A stretch of 64,000 bases of DNA from Kovacikia minuta CCNUW1. Its GTDB lineage: Bacteria; Cyanobacteriota; Cyanobacteriia; Leptolyngbyales; Leptolyngbyaceae. The translations under genes and the position numbers were made by a program. The notes beneath the pieces were generated by a model, which saw only the letters and a list, made by a program, of their open reading frames with translations, was not told where the DNA came from and did not search any database. The stretch covers positions 2,604,001 through 2,668,000 of the forward strand of contig NZ_CP083582.1 in NCBI RefSeq assembly GCF_020091585.1. Direction: 5' to 3'. Below, in pieces: positions 56,433-64,000 of the stretch (position 1 is its first letter; each line of letters opens with the position of its first letter).

Positions 56433-57372
56433 GGTGACTGGATTTGGACAGGATTATTGGCATTTCCATCTTAACTAATGCCTGGATGTTTGGAAAAGCG
56501 ATCGCCCTTTGCTAAACAAAACGCGATCGCTCAATGGAAAAAGGCGATCGCCTTTAACCTTCTGCCCTCTGCCTTCTGCCTTTCGCCTTTCGCTATCCCT
56601 GTCATTGATTGCTGCTGCGAACGATACCAGAGAAACCTGCAACCCAAAGTGTGGTCAGCACCCAGCCTGAGATGATATGAAGCAAGAAGTACTATCGTAA
56701 CCATCCGCCTGATTTGACGTGAAATAACTTATCTTCGATTTTTCCATTGTTGGCATTAGGTAGCCAGGAATTTTCTAAGCGCAAGTCAATAATTGGCAAA
56801 AAAACATCTAGAGAATAAATGAATGGATGAAATTTGGGGTAGTTAGGATAGTTAATACACTCTTGCAAAGCCTTAGAAGGCGTGCAGTCCTTTTCAGTGG
56901 GCATTATCAGTCCATTCTGATATCCCCACTCAAACGCAAAGGAACCAATCACAACAACCCCCAGGGCAAAGGCAAATGCTCTCCCTGGGCGGTAACCGTA
57001 GGCGATCGTAAAACCCAAAATGCACTTCCAAACTTTATTCCACCAGTTCAGTTTGCCATACTGTAACTCGTCATTCTCCTTGCCAATCAGCACCTTGACT
57101 GCATCATCTTCGTTGCCAGCCGATCGCAGCACTTTTGCCAGTTGTTTGTAAGGTTGAGACGGAAGAGGTTTTTCTGGCTGGAGGCGTAACCAATTGAGAT
57201 ACTCTTGATCCGTTTGAGGTGAGTTTTCCCCCAGTGCCTCATATACAAGACCGTTCAGTTCAAGATTTCCTGGCGCAGGCAAACTGTCCTGGGCATGTTC
57301 AAGAATCTGAATTTTAGCAAACTGAAGATCGAGAACCATTTCTTCAGGTGCTTTTACCCCAGCTATCTCACA

Positions 57373-57480
57373 TCTTGCACCATTCTCAATAAGGGTAGAG
57401 AAACCGGGTTTCTAAACCAAATATCAAGGGTTTCACGCATTGATTCTCGCAAGAAACCCGGTTTCTGAGACTGGTGCAAG
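57373..57480. repeat. dispersed palindrome-ended repeat, copy 3
   Basis: GAGAAACCGGGTTTCT (57398-57413) and AGAAACCCGGTTTCTGAG (57452-57469) frame a 38-bp core. Outside them, CTTGCACCATTCTC and GAGACTGGTGCAAG form a longer inverted repeat (13 of 14 matching). It shares ends with copies 1 and 2 but not the core, so it is a related subfamily. The 60-codon ORF over it (57363-57545) is only a translation of the repeat. Confidence 0.8.
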
Positions 57481-57554
57481 ATCTCAGCCATTAAGGAACG
57501 GAAGCGTTCGTTAAGAAAAAAAGAAACACTAAAGTTGAGAGACATAGCAGTGTT

Positions 57555-57749
57555 TTACAGTGAAGGCAATGCCCTGATAGCAAAGACCGATTTATCACTG
57601 GTGCGTCAGTGCCCGTATCTCAGCCTGGTTCTGGAAGGTGGCGATTAAGCTGTTGGTGAAGTGAGATCCACTATCCCGTTTAGGAGACTGTATGAGCAGC
57701 GCCATCCAGGTCAGGGCAGCTTTTCAACCATGCTAGGGAGGGTGAATCC
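57555..57749 (+). ncRNA. candidate bridge-RNA leader of the IS110 element
   Basis: Noncoding, G/C-rich sequence between the presumed left end and the transposase start, of the size and place at which IS110-group elements encode their bridge RNA (established for IS621 and relatives). Several short complementary segments occur, for example around GGTGGCGATTAAGCTG. I cannot fold it here, so both the RNA and its ends are inference. Confidence 0.35.
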
Positions 57750-59108
57750 ATGCCGTCATCACAGCCTGAACTCTCGATGGTCAATCCGAATGCCGCAGGC
57801 ATTGATCTGGGCGCGGACTACCATTGGGTGAGCGTTCCAGAGGGACGAGACAGTGAATGCGTTCGCCGCTTTGGGTGTTTTACCGCTGACCTATATGCGA
57901 TGGCAGCGTGGCTCAAACAGTGTGGCATTGAGACCGTGGTAATGGAAGCAACCGGAGTGGATTGGATTGCGGTATTTCAGATTCTCGAAACGCAAGGATT
58001 TGAAGTCAAGTTAGTCAATGCTCGACAGGGAAAAACCGTACCGGGACGCAAAAGAGATGTGCTCGACTGTCAATGGTTGCGACAACTCCATAGCGATGGG
58101 TTACTAGCAGGCTCCTTCCGTCCTGATGACCAAATCTGTGTGCTGCGTAGCTACATTCGCCAGCGCGATACCTTGATCAAGAGTGCCAGCACTCACATTC
58201 AGCGGATGCAAAAAGCCTTGACTCAGATGAATGTACAACTGCACCGGGTGATTAGCGATATCAGCGGCACGACTGGACTTACAATCATTCGGGCGATTGT
58301 GTCTGGCGAACGAGACTTGCACAAACTCGCAGCACTCAAAGATCGCCGCATTCATGCCAGTACGGATGAGATTGCGGCGGCATTGAATGGCGACTACCGC
58401 CCGGAACTGGTGTTTGTGCTGCATCAGGAATTACAACTCTACGATGTCTTTGAGACCCAGATTGCCGCCTGTGATGCTGAAATTGAAGCGTGCCTCAATC
58501 AGTTTGCAGACCGCATTGAAGTTGCCACAAACCCCTTACCTGCTGCCAAACGACGTGGAAAAAAACAACCCGGAAATGCCCCAAGCTTTGATTTGCGAAC
58601 GCATTTGTACCGCATCAGTGGCGTGGACTTCACTCAAGTTGATGGCTTTGGAGTCCTCACCGTCCTGACGCTGTTGTCTGAGTTGGGCTTAGACCCGTCA
58701 AAATTTCCCTCAGCTAAGCATTTTGCCTCTTGCTTAGGGCTGTGTCCAGGCAGCCGAATCACAGGCGGCAAGCGCAAGAGTTCGCAGACTCGCCAAGTGG
58801 CTAATCGCGTTGCAACGGCGCTACGAATGGCAGCACAGACCTTGGTGCGATCCCATTCTGCCTTGGGTGCATTTCATCGTCGGATGCAAGCGCGACTTGG
58901 CGCACCCAAAGCAATTACGGCAACGGCTCACAAACTCGCTCGCATCTTCTATCACCTGTGGACTTCCGGCGAGGCGTTTGTCGATCCAGGCATGGAAACT
59001 TATGAGCAGCAGTATCAAGAACGAGTGGTCAAGAACCTTAAGAAAAAGGCGCGGGCGCTCGGATTTGACCTTGTTGCCAAACCTGCTGCCCCGGAGTGTG
59101 TTTCTTAG
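57750..59108 (+). CDS. IS110-family transposase (DEDD recombinase)
   Basis: 452 aa. The N-terminal RuvC-like DEDD domain shows the first Asp in GIDLGADYHWVSV, Glu in VVMEATGVDW, and the final Asp pair in GRKRDVLDCQWLRQ. The C-terminal transposase_20 domain (FTQVDGFGVLTVLTLLSELG, KHFASCLGLCPG, ITGGKRKSS) carries the catalytic serine region RMAAQTLVRSHSALG. The protein is full length with no frame defect, so the copy may be active. The start is ATG 57750; GGGAGGGTGAATCC precedes it. Confidence 0.95.
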   Translation: MPSSQPELSMVNPNAAGIDLGADYHWVSVPEGRDSECVRRFGCFTADLYAMAAWLKQCGIETVVMEATGVDWIAVFQILETQGFEVKLVNARQGKTVPGRKRDVLDCQWLRQLHSDGLLAGSFRPDDQICVLRSYIRQRDTLIKSASTHIQRMQKALTQMNVQLHRVISDISGTTGLTIIRAIVSGERDLHKLAALKDRRIHASTDEIAAALNGDYRPELVFVLHQELQLYDVFETQIAACDAEIEACLNQFADRIEVATNPLPAAKRRGKKQPGNAPSFDLRTHLYRISGVDFTQVDGFGVLTVLTLLSELGLDPSKFPSAKHFASCLGLCPGSRITGGKRKSSQTRQVANRVATALRMAAQTLVRSHSALGAFHRRMQARLGAPKAITATAHKLARIFYHLWTSGEAFVDPGMETYEQQYQERVVKNLKKKARALGFDLVAKPAAPECVS

Positions 59109-59966
59109 GAGCTATCCTTAATTCCTTACCAACCCTTGCACCGCCTAAGCTAACCCTTCCTACTGCGTGAAAGCAGTCGTTTAGAAAAACATTACCAGTA
59201 ATGTTTGCTCTTTCTACAACCAGTGCATTTCCTTGAGGATTAACAAATCTTCCATCTTGACAACCGAAATCGCTTCCAACGGTTGCACCGCCTAAACTGA
59301 CCCGCCCCTCTGCTTTAAAGCCGTCGCTTAGCATGACATATTTCTGACGCAAGCAATGCATCCCCTGTTTTATTAGAAAATGTTCCCTTGCCGCAGTTAA
59401 AATCACACCCAATCGTTGCACCAATCAAGCTGACTCTACCTACTGCCTTAAAGCCTTGATTCAGAAAGACAGAACCTATGACGTTGATCTCTCTGGCATC
59501 AATACAAGTGGGAGTAGCTTCCTCACCGGGAACACTCGATATCTCGCTGGCGAAAATATGCGTCCCACTCAGATCCAGTCTTCTCAACTTCGTTTGTTGC
59601 AGCCGAAGCGCTTGTGTAAAGTAGCACTGGGAGAAGCGGAGGGGGATATTTACTTCGGAAAAACTGAGATTCAGGCTACCTTCAATCTTTGCGCCTGTAA
59701 TGTTCAATCCTTCAGGCAGGCAGAGTCCCGATTTCAGAATCCAGACACAGCCATCGAATCAGATTGGCTCTCAGGGTTCGATCCACTCCCCAATCGGGAT
59801 CAGGAGCGTTCTTGAGAGTGTCGTCTTCGTTCTTCTCGCATTCTGCGCGGTAGTCGATCGCACAACCCCTTGCAATCTCACAAAGCAACTTCTTCTCAGC
59901 GGGATTCAACTCACTGAATGTTTCCTGCGATCGCACTAATAAACTCGACTCTGGTTTTTCATTCAT

Positions 59967-60590
59967 AGCATATTAAGCATATACTCAGAACGGCTTGTAA
60001 CTTAAAGCGGGAAAATTCACACCCCAAAATGGCTACAACCCTTGTGGGCTGGAGTTGCTTCCCTGTCAGGCTTCCCGCCTTAAAATATCCGCCTGGCTTG
60101 AACCGAATTAAATCTAACCTGCATCCAAATACTTCGTCAGTCGGTAAAGGTCAGGAAAAAGTCGGATATAAGTCAGATGCACTCTATAAATAATCTTGAA
60201 GCTGCTTTCCCATGAAGAACATGCGACGGTTTAGCAACCGCGCTTCACCATCAACTTTCCGTTATGCCTACCAGCAATTCAAGAGCTTCAATCAGAGAGC
60301 TTAAGCAGGCGGACTCAGTATAACTATGTCTTTCAAGCTGAGTAGCCAAACATGTAGGTTCTTCTCAAAATCGAAAGGAAGTTTCATCTCTAGCTGATCA
60401 ATGAAGCCAAAGCGATCGCCCCCCCCAACTCCCAAGCGTGATCGCCCACCGAAACCTGTCATTCAGTTAATCACTAACTTCAAAACAGCGATCGCCTCGT
60501 TGGAGCTTTGATACTAATGGAAAGGCGTGATCGCCCTTTGAATCTCAGTTTCTCGAACTTTCCCGTGATCGTAGCAAGGAGCGATTATGT
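59967..60590. other. gene-free spacer
   Basis: No convincing coding sequence on either strand. It contains several HIP1-like GCGATCGC sites, a C8 run near 60420 and CCTGTCATTCAG, a motif also seen at 55613 and 56594. It is probably decayed DNA between two relics. Confidence 0.5.
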
Positions 60591-60800
60591 CTAGATGAAT
60601 TCAATGTGATTACGCATTGAATCTGAAGATTGGGATTGATAAATTCGCAACAGCGATCGCAGGATTTCACCGATGGATCGTTTACCTTGCTGGGCGTACA
60701 CAATGCCTGGATGCTCCACATCCCGCTGATGCAATCTAAAAAATCAGCATCGTGAGTGAAAATAACTCGATTTTGACTCAATTCAGCTTTACCCCACTGC
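60591..60800 (-). pseudogene. DUF5615 (PIN-like toxin) relic
   Basis: The N-terminal half is lost. SQNRVIFTHDADFL, with the PIN-like Asp pair, is followed by a one-base deletion (GATTTTTTAGATTG). In the next frame comes LHQRDVEHPGIVYAQQGKRS then IGEILRSLLRIYQ and RNHIEFI before TAG 60593-60591. These are the family's C-terminal motifs. The usual DUF433 partner gene is missing. Confidence 0.78.
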
Positions 60801-60836
60801 TGACCGCTGATAGCTATTAGTGCCTTTATCTCCCAG

Positions 60837-62753
60837 CTAACCCACCGAAATTCCCCGTTGCGCCTGACGTTCCCGAATTCGATCGAGACTGCCGACTGGA
60901 ATGGCGGAAATCAGCTGGCGGGTGTAGGGCTTTTGAGGTTCCCGGTAGATGCGCTCGGAGGGGCCAATTTCTTCAATTTCGCCCTGGTTCATAACCATGA
61001 TCCGATCGCTCATAAACTTAACGACGCTTAAATCGTGGGAGATGAAGATGTAGGTGAGATTGAATTCCGCTTGCAACTCCTTTAGCAAATTGAGTACCTG
61101 CGCCTGCACCGATACATCCAGCGCTGAAACTGACTCGTCGCAAATAATGAACTTGGGATTCAACGCCAACGCACGGGCAATACAGATGCGCTGCCGTTGC
61201 CCACCAGAAAACTCATGGGGATAACGGTGTAGCGCTTTGGCATCCAATCCGACCCGCTCTAACAGGTACGCTGCCCGTTCTCGTTGTTGCGATCGCGCCT
61301 TAGGTTTGGCGTGAATGTACATCGGTTCCATCACCGCGTCGCCCACCTTCATACGGGAATCCAACGAACCAAAGGGATTCTGGAAAATAATTTGCATTTC
61401 CCGCCGCAGTTGCCGCAGTTGATTGGGTGGGAGGACGGTAATATCGCGGTTTTCAAAGATTACCTGCCCATCCATCGGCTTAATCAATTGCAAAATGGTT
61501 CTTGCCAGGGTCGATTTACCACAGCCCGACTCTCCCACCAATCCCAGGGTCTCTCCGGGATAAACATCAAATGTGACATTGTTCACCGCCATCAGGTAGC
61601 GGCGAGTTTGCCCAAAAATGCCTCGAACCGGAAAGGCAACGCGCAGATTTTGCACCGAGAGTAAAGGGTTTTCGGTTTGCAAACTTGCCAGACGTTGCTC
61701 CATTTCGGCATTGCTGACTTCTTGCGCCAACCGCAATGCGTGATCTATAGTTGTTTCCCGCTCTTGGATCACTAACTTACCGCTAGGGCTGGTGCTGACC
61801 TGCATGAAGTCTGAAACCGTGGGTAGGTGGCGCAGGCGACGATCGGGACGGGGGCGACAGGTGAGCAACCCTTTGGTGTAAGGATGTTTGGGATCTGAAA
61901 AGATTTGCCAGACAGGACCAGATTCAACAATTTTGCCCTGGTACATGACCGCAACATAGTCGGCAATTTCGGCAATGATGCCCAGGTCATGGGTGATAAA
62001 CATCATGGACATGCCCCGCCGATCGCGCAAATCCCTGAGCAAATCCAGAATGGCTGCCTGTACAGTCACATCCAGGGCGGTTGTGGGTTCATCCGCAATC
62101 AGCAACGCGGGGTCGCAGGCAATCGCCATCGCAATCATCACGCGCTGCATCTGCCCCCCGGATAGTTCGTGAGGGTAGCGGTTGAGGAACGCTATCTTCT
62201 GGCGGGTGATCTGGCGGTCAATCTCGCGATCGCCAGGAAGAACTGCCTGGGGATTGGTATGGCGAAAATCATCCACAAAGCGCTGGCGCATTTCTCCATC
62301 GCTGGGAAGTAGCCGCACTTCCTGAAGGCGGGCGATCGCCTCCCGCTCCGCTTCTTCCTTCGAAAACCGCTTGTGCAAAGAAATTGCTTCGACAAGCTGA
62401 AAGCCGATCGTAAACACCGGATTCAGAGAAGTCATGGGTTCCTGGAAAATCATCGAGATCTCCCCGCCCCGATAATCCTCCATCTGACGGCTGGGCAACT
62501 TCAGCAGTTCAACGGGTTGACCTCCCTCTGCTCCCCAAAACAACACATCACCCCTAGTCACTTTGCCAGGAGGTGGCACCAAACCCATCACTGCCAGGGC
62601 AGTCACCGATTTTCCTGATCCCGATTCCCCCACAATTCCGATCGTTTCTCCCCGCCTGACTTCAAAGGAGATATCATCCACAGCTTGAACCGGGGTTTCT
62701 CCGGCTTGAAATTGAACTTCCAAATTTTTGACTTGCAGAACTGTATCGCTCAT
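60837..62753 (-). CDS. fused two-domain ABC transporter ATP-binding protein (oligopeptide/dipeptide type, DppD-DppF-like)
   Basis: 638 aa with two complete nucleotide-binding domains in one chain. The first has Walker A GESGSGKSVTALAV, signature LSGGQMQRVMIAM and Walker B LLIADEPTTALD. The second has GESGCGKSTLARTI, FSGGQRQRICIARAL and IICDESVSALDVS. An oligopeptide-type C-terminal extension (HPYTKGLLTCRP, QKPYTRQLISAIP) follows each. It energises import of peptides or related solutes. No permease or binding-protein gene is adjacent, so the partners lie elsewhere, which is usual in cyanobacteria. Confidence 0.94.
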   Translation of the reverse strand: MSDTVLQVKNLEVQFQAGETPVQAVDDISFEVRRGETIGIVGESGSGKSVTALAVMGLVPPPGKVTRGDVLFWGAEGGQPVELLKLPSRQMEDYRGGEISMIFQEPMTSLNPVFTIGFQLVEAISLHKRFSKEEAEREAIARLQEVRLLPSDGEMRQRFVDDFRHTNPQAVLPGDREIDRQITRQKIAFLNRYPHELSGGQMQRVMIAMAIACDPALLIADEPTTALDVTVQAAILDLLRDLRDRRGMSMMFITHDLGIIAEIADYVAVMYQGKIVESGPVWQIFSDPKHPYTKGLLTCRPRPDRRLRHLPTVSDFMQVSTSPSGKLVIQERETTIDHALRLAQEVSNAEMEQRLASLQTENPLLSVQNLRVAFPVRGIFGQTRRYLMAVNNVTFDVYPGETLGLVGESGCGKSTLARTILQLIKPMDGQVIFENRDITVLPPNQLRQLRREMQIIFQNPFGSLDSRMKVGDAVMEPMYIHAKPKARSQQRERAAYLLERVGLDAKALHRYPHEFSGGQRQRICIARALALNPKFIICDESVSALDVSVQAQVLNLLKELQAEFNLTYIFISHDLSVVKFMSDRIMVMNQGEIEEIGPSERIYREPQKPYTRQLISAIPVGSLDRIRERQAQRGISVG

Positions 62754-63174
62754 TGGAATCGAGGAGTCAGGGGTTAGGGGTTAAGGGCTAGGGGCTAGGG
62801 ATTGGCAGAGGTCAAGGGTGAGTCTTTTCCCTTTTCCCCCCGTCCTAATCCTTGTGGCTACTACTATAACAGCGTTGTCCTTGACCTATACAGCAAGCTG
62901 ATAGCTATTAGCTTTCAGCCTCCCATGCTCTCCCCTCACCCTAAGCATAAAAAGTAAAGAGTCAGAAGCCAGGAGTTAGGAGGGGACAGCCATCCTGGAT
63001 TCTGACTTGTGGATTCTGGAATCTATTTTCTCTTCCTAACCCCTAGCCCCTAGCTCCTAGCCCCTCTTTTCTAGTCAGGGAGGCGTGAGCAGATAAAAAG
63101 AATGGGGAGCGATCGCAAACCAGGATAGGCTAATCTGGATGCTGTAACAATTGATGGAATTCTAGGAGTCAACC
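62754..63174. other. spacer with mirrored low-complexity repeats
   Basis: A GGGGTTAGGG/GGGCTAGG run at 62770-62805 and a complementary CCTAACCCCTAGCCCC run at 63035-63065 face each other and could pair. No gene is seen. TAGGAG just before ndk is its likely ribosome-binding site. Confidence 0.65.
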
Positions 63175-63624
63175 TTGGAACGGACATTTTTGGCTGTCAA
63201 GCCAGACGGTGTACAGCGGAAATTAATTGGCGAAATCATCCGTCGCTTTGAAACAAAAGGCTTTACCCTGGTTGGCTTAAAGCTGTTGAATGTGAGTCGT
63301 GAACTGGCGGAAACCCATTACGGGGTTCACCGAGAAAGGCCCTTTTTTGCCGGATTGGTCGAGTTTATTACCTCTGGTCCCGTTGTTGCTATGGTCTGGG
63401 AAGGCGACGGAGTGATTGCCTCTGCGCGCAAAATCATCGGCGCTACTAACCCTCTAACCGCAGAACCTGGAACGATTCGGGGAGATTACGGAGTCAACGT
63501 GGGACGTAACTTGATTCACGGCTCCGATGCTCCCGAAACGGCTCAACAGGAAATTAGCCTCTGGTTCAAAGAAGAAGAACTGGTGAACTGGCAACCTACC
63601 CTCATGACCTGGATTCACGAGTAG
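63175..63624 (+). CDS. ndk: nucleoside diphosphate kinase
   Basis: 149 aa enzyme that balances nucleoside triphosphate pools. It begins at TTG 63175, seven bases after TAGGAG, giving (M)[18 protein letters not shown], the standard family N-terminus; no ATG lies nearby. The active-site histidine is in [14 protein letters not shown]. The length is typical. Confidence 0.96.
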   Translation: MERTFLAVKPDGVQRKLIGEIIRRFETKGFTLVGLKLLNVSRELAETHYGVHRERPFFAGLVEFITSGPVVAMVWEGDGVIASARKIIGATNPLTAEPGTIRGDYGVNVGRNLIHGSDAPETAQQEISLWFKEEELVNWQPTLMTWIHE

Positions 63625-63677
63625 TGAAGAAAAGGCAAAGGAAGTAAGGATAAAGGATAAAAATGAATCCCTTATCC

Positions 63678-63998
63678 TTATTTCTTTGTTTCTACAGGCT
63701 CCTCTTGTTTGAAGTCTTCTCGAATGCCTTCCGTTTTGGAAGCAATCCGTTCTTCCTGGGAAACTTCATCCCTCGCAGGAGCACTTTCATTGTTTTCGAC
63801 CTCATCCTTTTCCATTCGTTTGGAAAATCCCCAGGCAAAGATGATAGAAATTATCGCAACCATCAGCCATTCGGGAGGGACGAGGCTAGGATAGACAACT
63901 CTTGCCAGAAGTCGTAAGCCCACGATCGCTACCGTTAAATAACCGGCATCTTCTAAATGGGTAAAAATCTGTAGCCACTGGATAAATAGCCCTGCCAT
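63678..63998 (-). CDS. hypothetical membrane protein, 106 aa
   Basis: Two hydrophobic helices (GYLTVAIVGLRLLARVV and WLMVAIISIIFAWGFS) are followed by an acidic tail (KDEVENNESAPARDEV). ATG 63998 is the first possible start, but the window ends two bases beyond, so the gene may extend further. No family recognised. It is convergent with ndk. Confidence 0.65.
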   Translation of the reverse strand: MAGLFIQWLQIFTHLEDAGYLTVAIVGLRLLARVVYPSLVPPEWLMVAIISIIFAWGFSKRMEKDEVENNESAPARDEVSQEERIASKTEGIREDFKQEEPVETKK

Positions 63999-64000
63999 AA

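Larger units (their letters stand above)
57545..59130 (+). mobile_element. IS110-family insertion sequence (ends approximate)
   Basis: One transposase gene with a leader of about 200 bp and a short right end, inserted into the large decayed gene. The right junction lies close to 59110-59130, where host reading GARVGKELRIA stops making sense. The left junction is between 57480 and 57600. IS110 elements lack terminal inverted repeats, so the borders cannot be fixed by eye. Confidence 0.7.
56602..59966 (-). pseudogene. large beta-repeat membrane protein gene, destroyed by an IS110 insertion and point defects
   Basis: The pieces can be read in order on the minus strand. The N-terminus (59966-59712: QETFSELNPAEKKLLCEIAR) breaks at a 4-bp duplication in CTGCCTGCCTGAAGG; removing GCCT restores PEGLNITGAKIEG. 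Beta-helix-type repeats follow (AVGRVSLIGATIGCDFNCG). A +1 shift near 59340 leads into AEGRVSLGGATVGSDFGC. The IS110-family element then interrupts at about 59125. Beyond it, 57373-57480 is a repeat insertion, and the C-terminal part resumes (LDLQFAKIQILEHAQDSL, membrane helix AFAFALGVVVIGSFAFEWGY). A TAG at 56694 replaces a codon inside the final helix (HIISGWVLTTLWVAGFSG). The original function is unknown. Confidence 0.85.

Noticed and set aside
57363-57545. 60-codon minus-strand ORF as a gene
   Set aside because: It is largely a translation of the palindrome-ended repeat and has no independent support.

Overview
The window looks like a chromosomal stretch of a filamentous, probably Leptolyngbya-like cyanobacterium. 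The evidence is the photosystem II gene psbZ next to ribH, many GCGATCGC (HIP1) octamers, the conserved divergent blocks asd-dapA-rnj / tig-clpP-clpX, abundant Uma2/DUF29/DUF5615-type genes, and spacers filled with short tandem oligonucleotide repeats. The genus is inference; the cyanobacterial origin is well supported.

Layout. 1-1600: right edge of a Tn7-like element, seen as a TniQ/TnsD gene with an in-frame amber codon pointing at a tRNA-Leu(UAG). 1.7-11.3 kb: housekeeping block (RNase J, DapA, Asd, trigger factor, ClpP, ClpX, alpha/beta hydrolase). 11.5-20.3 kb: a one-base-frameshifted Na+/H+ antiporter, an MDR oxidoreductase, and a possible amide/cyclic-amide scavenging cluster (formamidase-like, cytosine-deaminase-like, DUF29, FAD oxidase). 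20.5-30.3 kb: HflX, a small conserved protein, glyoxalase II, Uma2, RibH, PsbZ, a DHH-CBS-CCA nucleotidyltransferase broken inside an octanucleotide repeat tract, and a ferritin-like/VIT1 membrane protein. 30.3-31.8 kb: relics (Uma2, mntA, hepT) around a SUKH protein.

31.8-54.2 kb is the most striking region: a 22-kb, single-strand contractile injection system (CIS) baseplate cluster. In transcription order it encodes a tube adaptor (Afp7-like), a LysM-type protein, gpD, gpV spike, PAAR tip, gp25, two large baseplate-wedge proteins, a gpI-like tail protein and an S74-processed fibre. No sheath, tube, ATPase or cap gene is present. The second wedge protein and the gpI-like protein are greatly enlarged by Asp-box (BNR) beta-propeller repeats and by about fourteen copies of an approximately 70-residue module marked G-x-G-T-x-F. 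The wedge and fibre genes each contain a single +1 frame change.

54.8-60.8 kb: two small membrane-protein genes, a RelE/YafQ-type toxin-antitoxin pair, an orphan antitoxin-like gene, a large decayed membrane-protein gene interrupted by an IS110-family element (with a candidate bridge-RNA leader), and a DUF5615 relic. 60.8-64 kb: a fused two-domain peptide ABC ATPase, ndk, and a small membrane protein at the edge. A family of approximately 90-bp palindrome-ended repeats occurs at 11.3, 22.8 and 57.4 kb. Several genes carry single-base frame defects, so either active decay or consensus errors must be considered.
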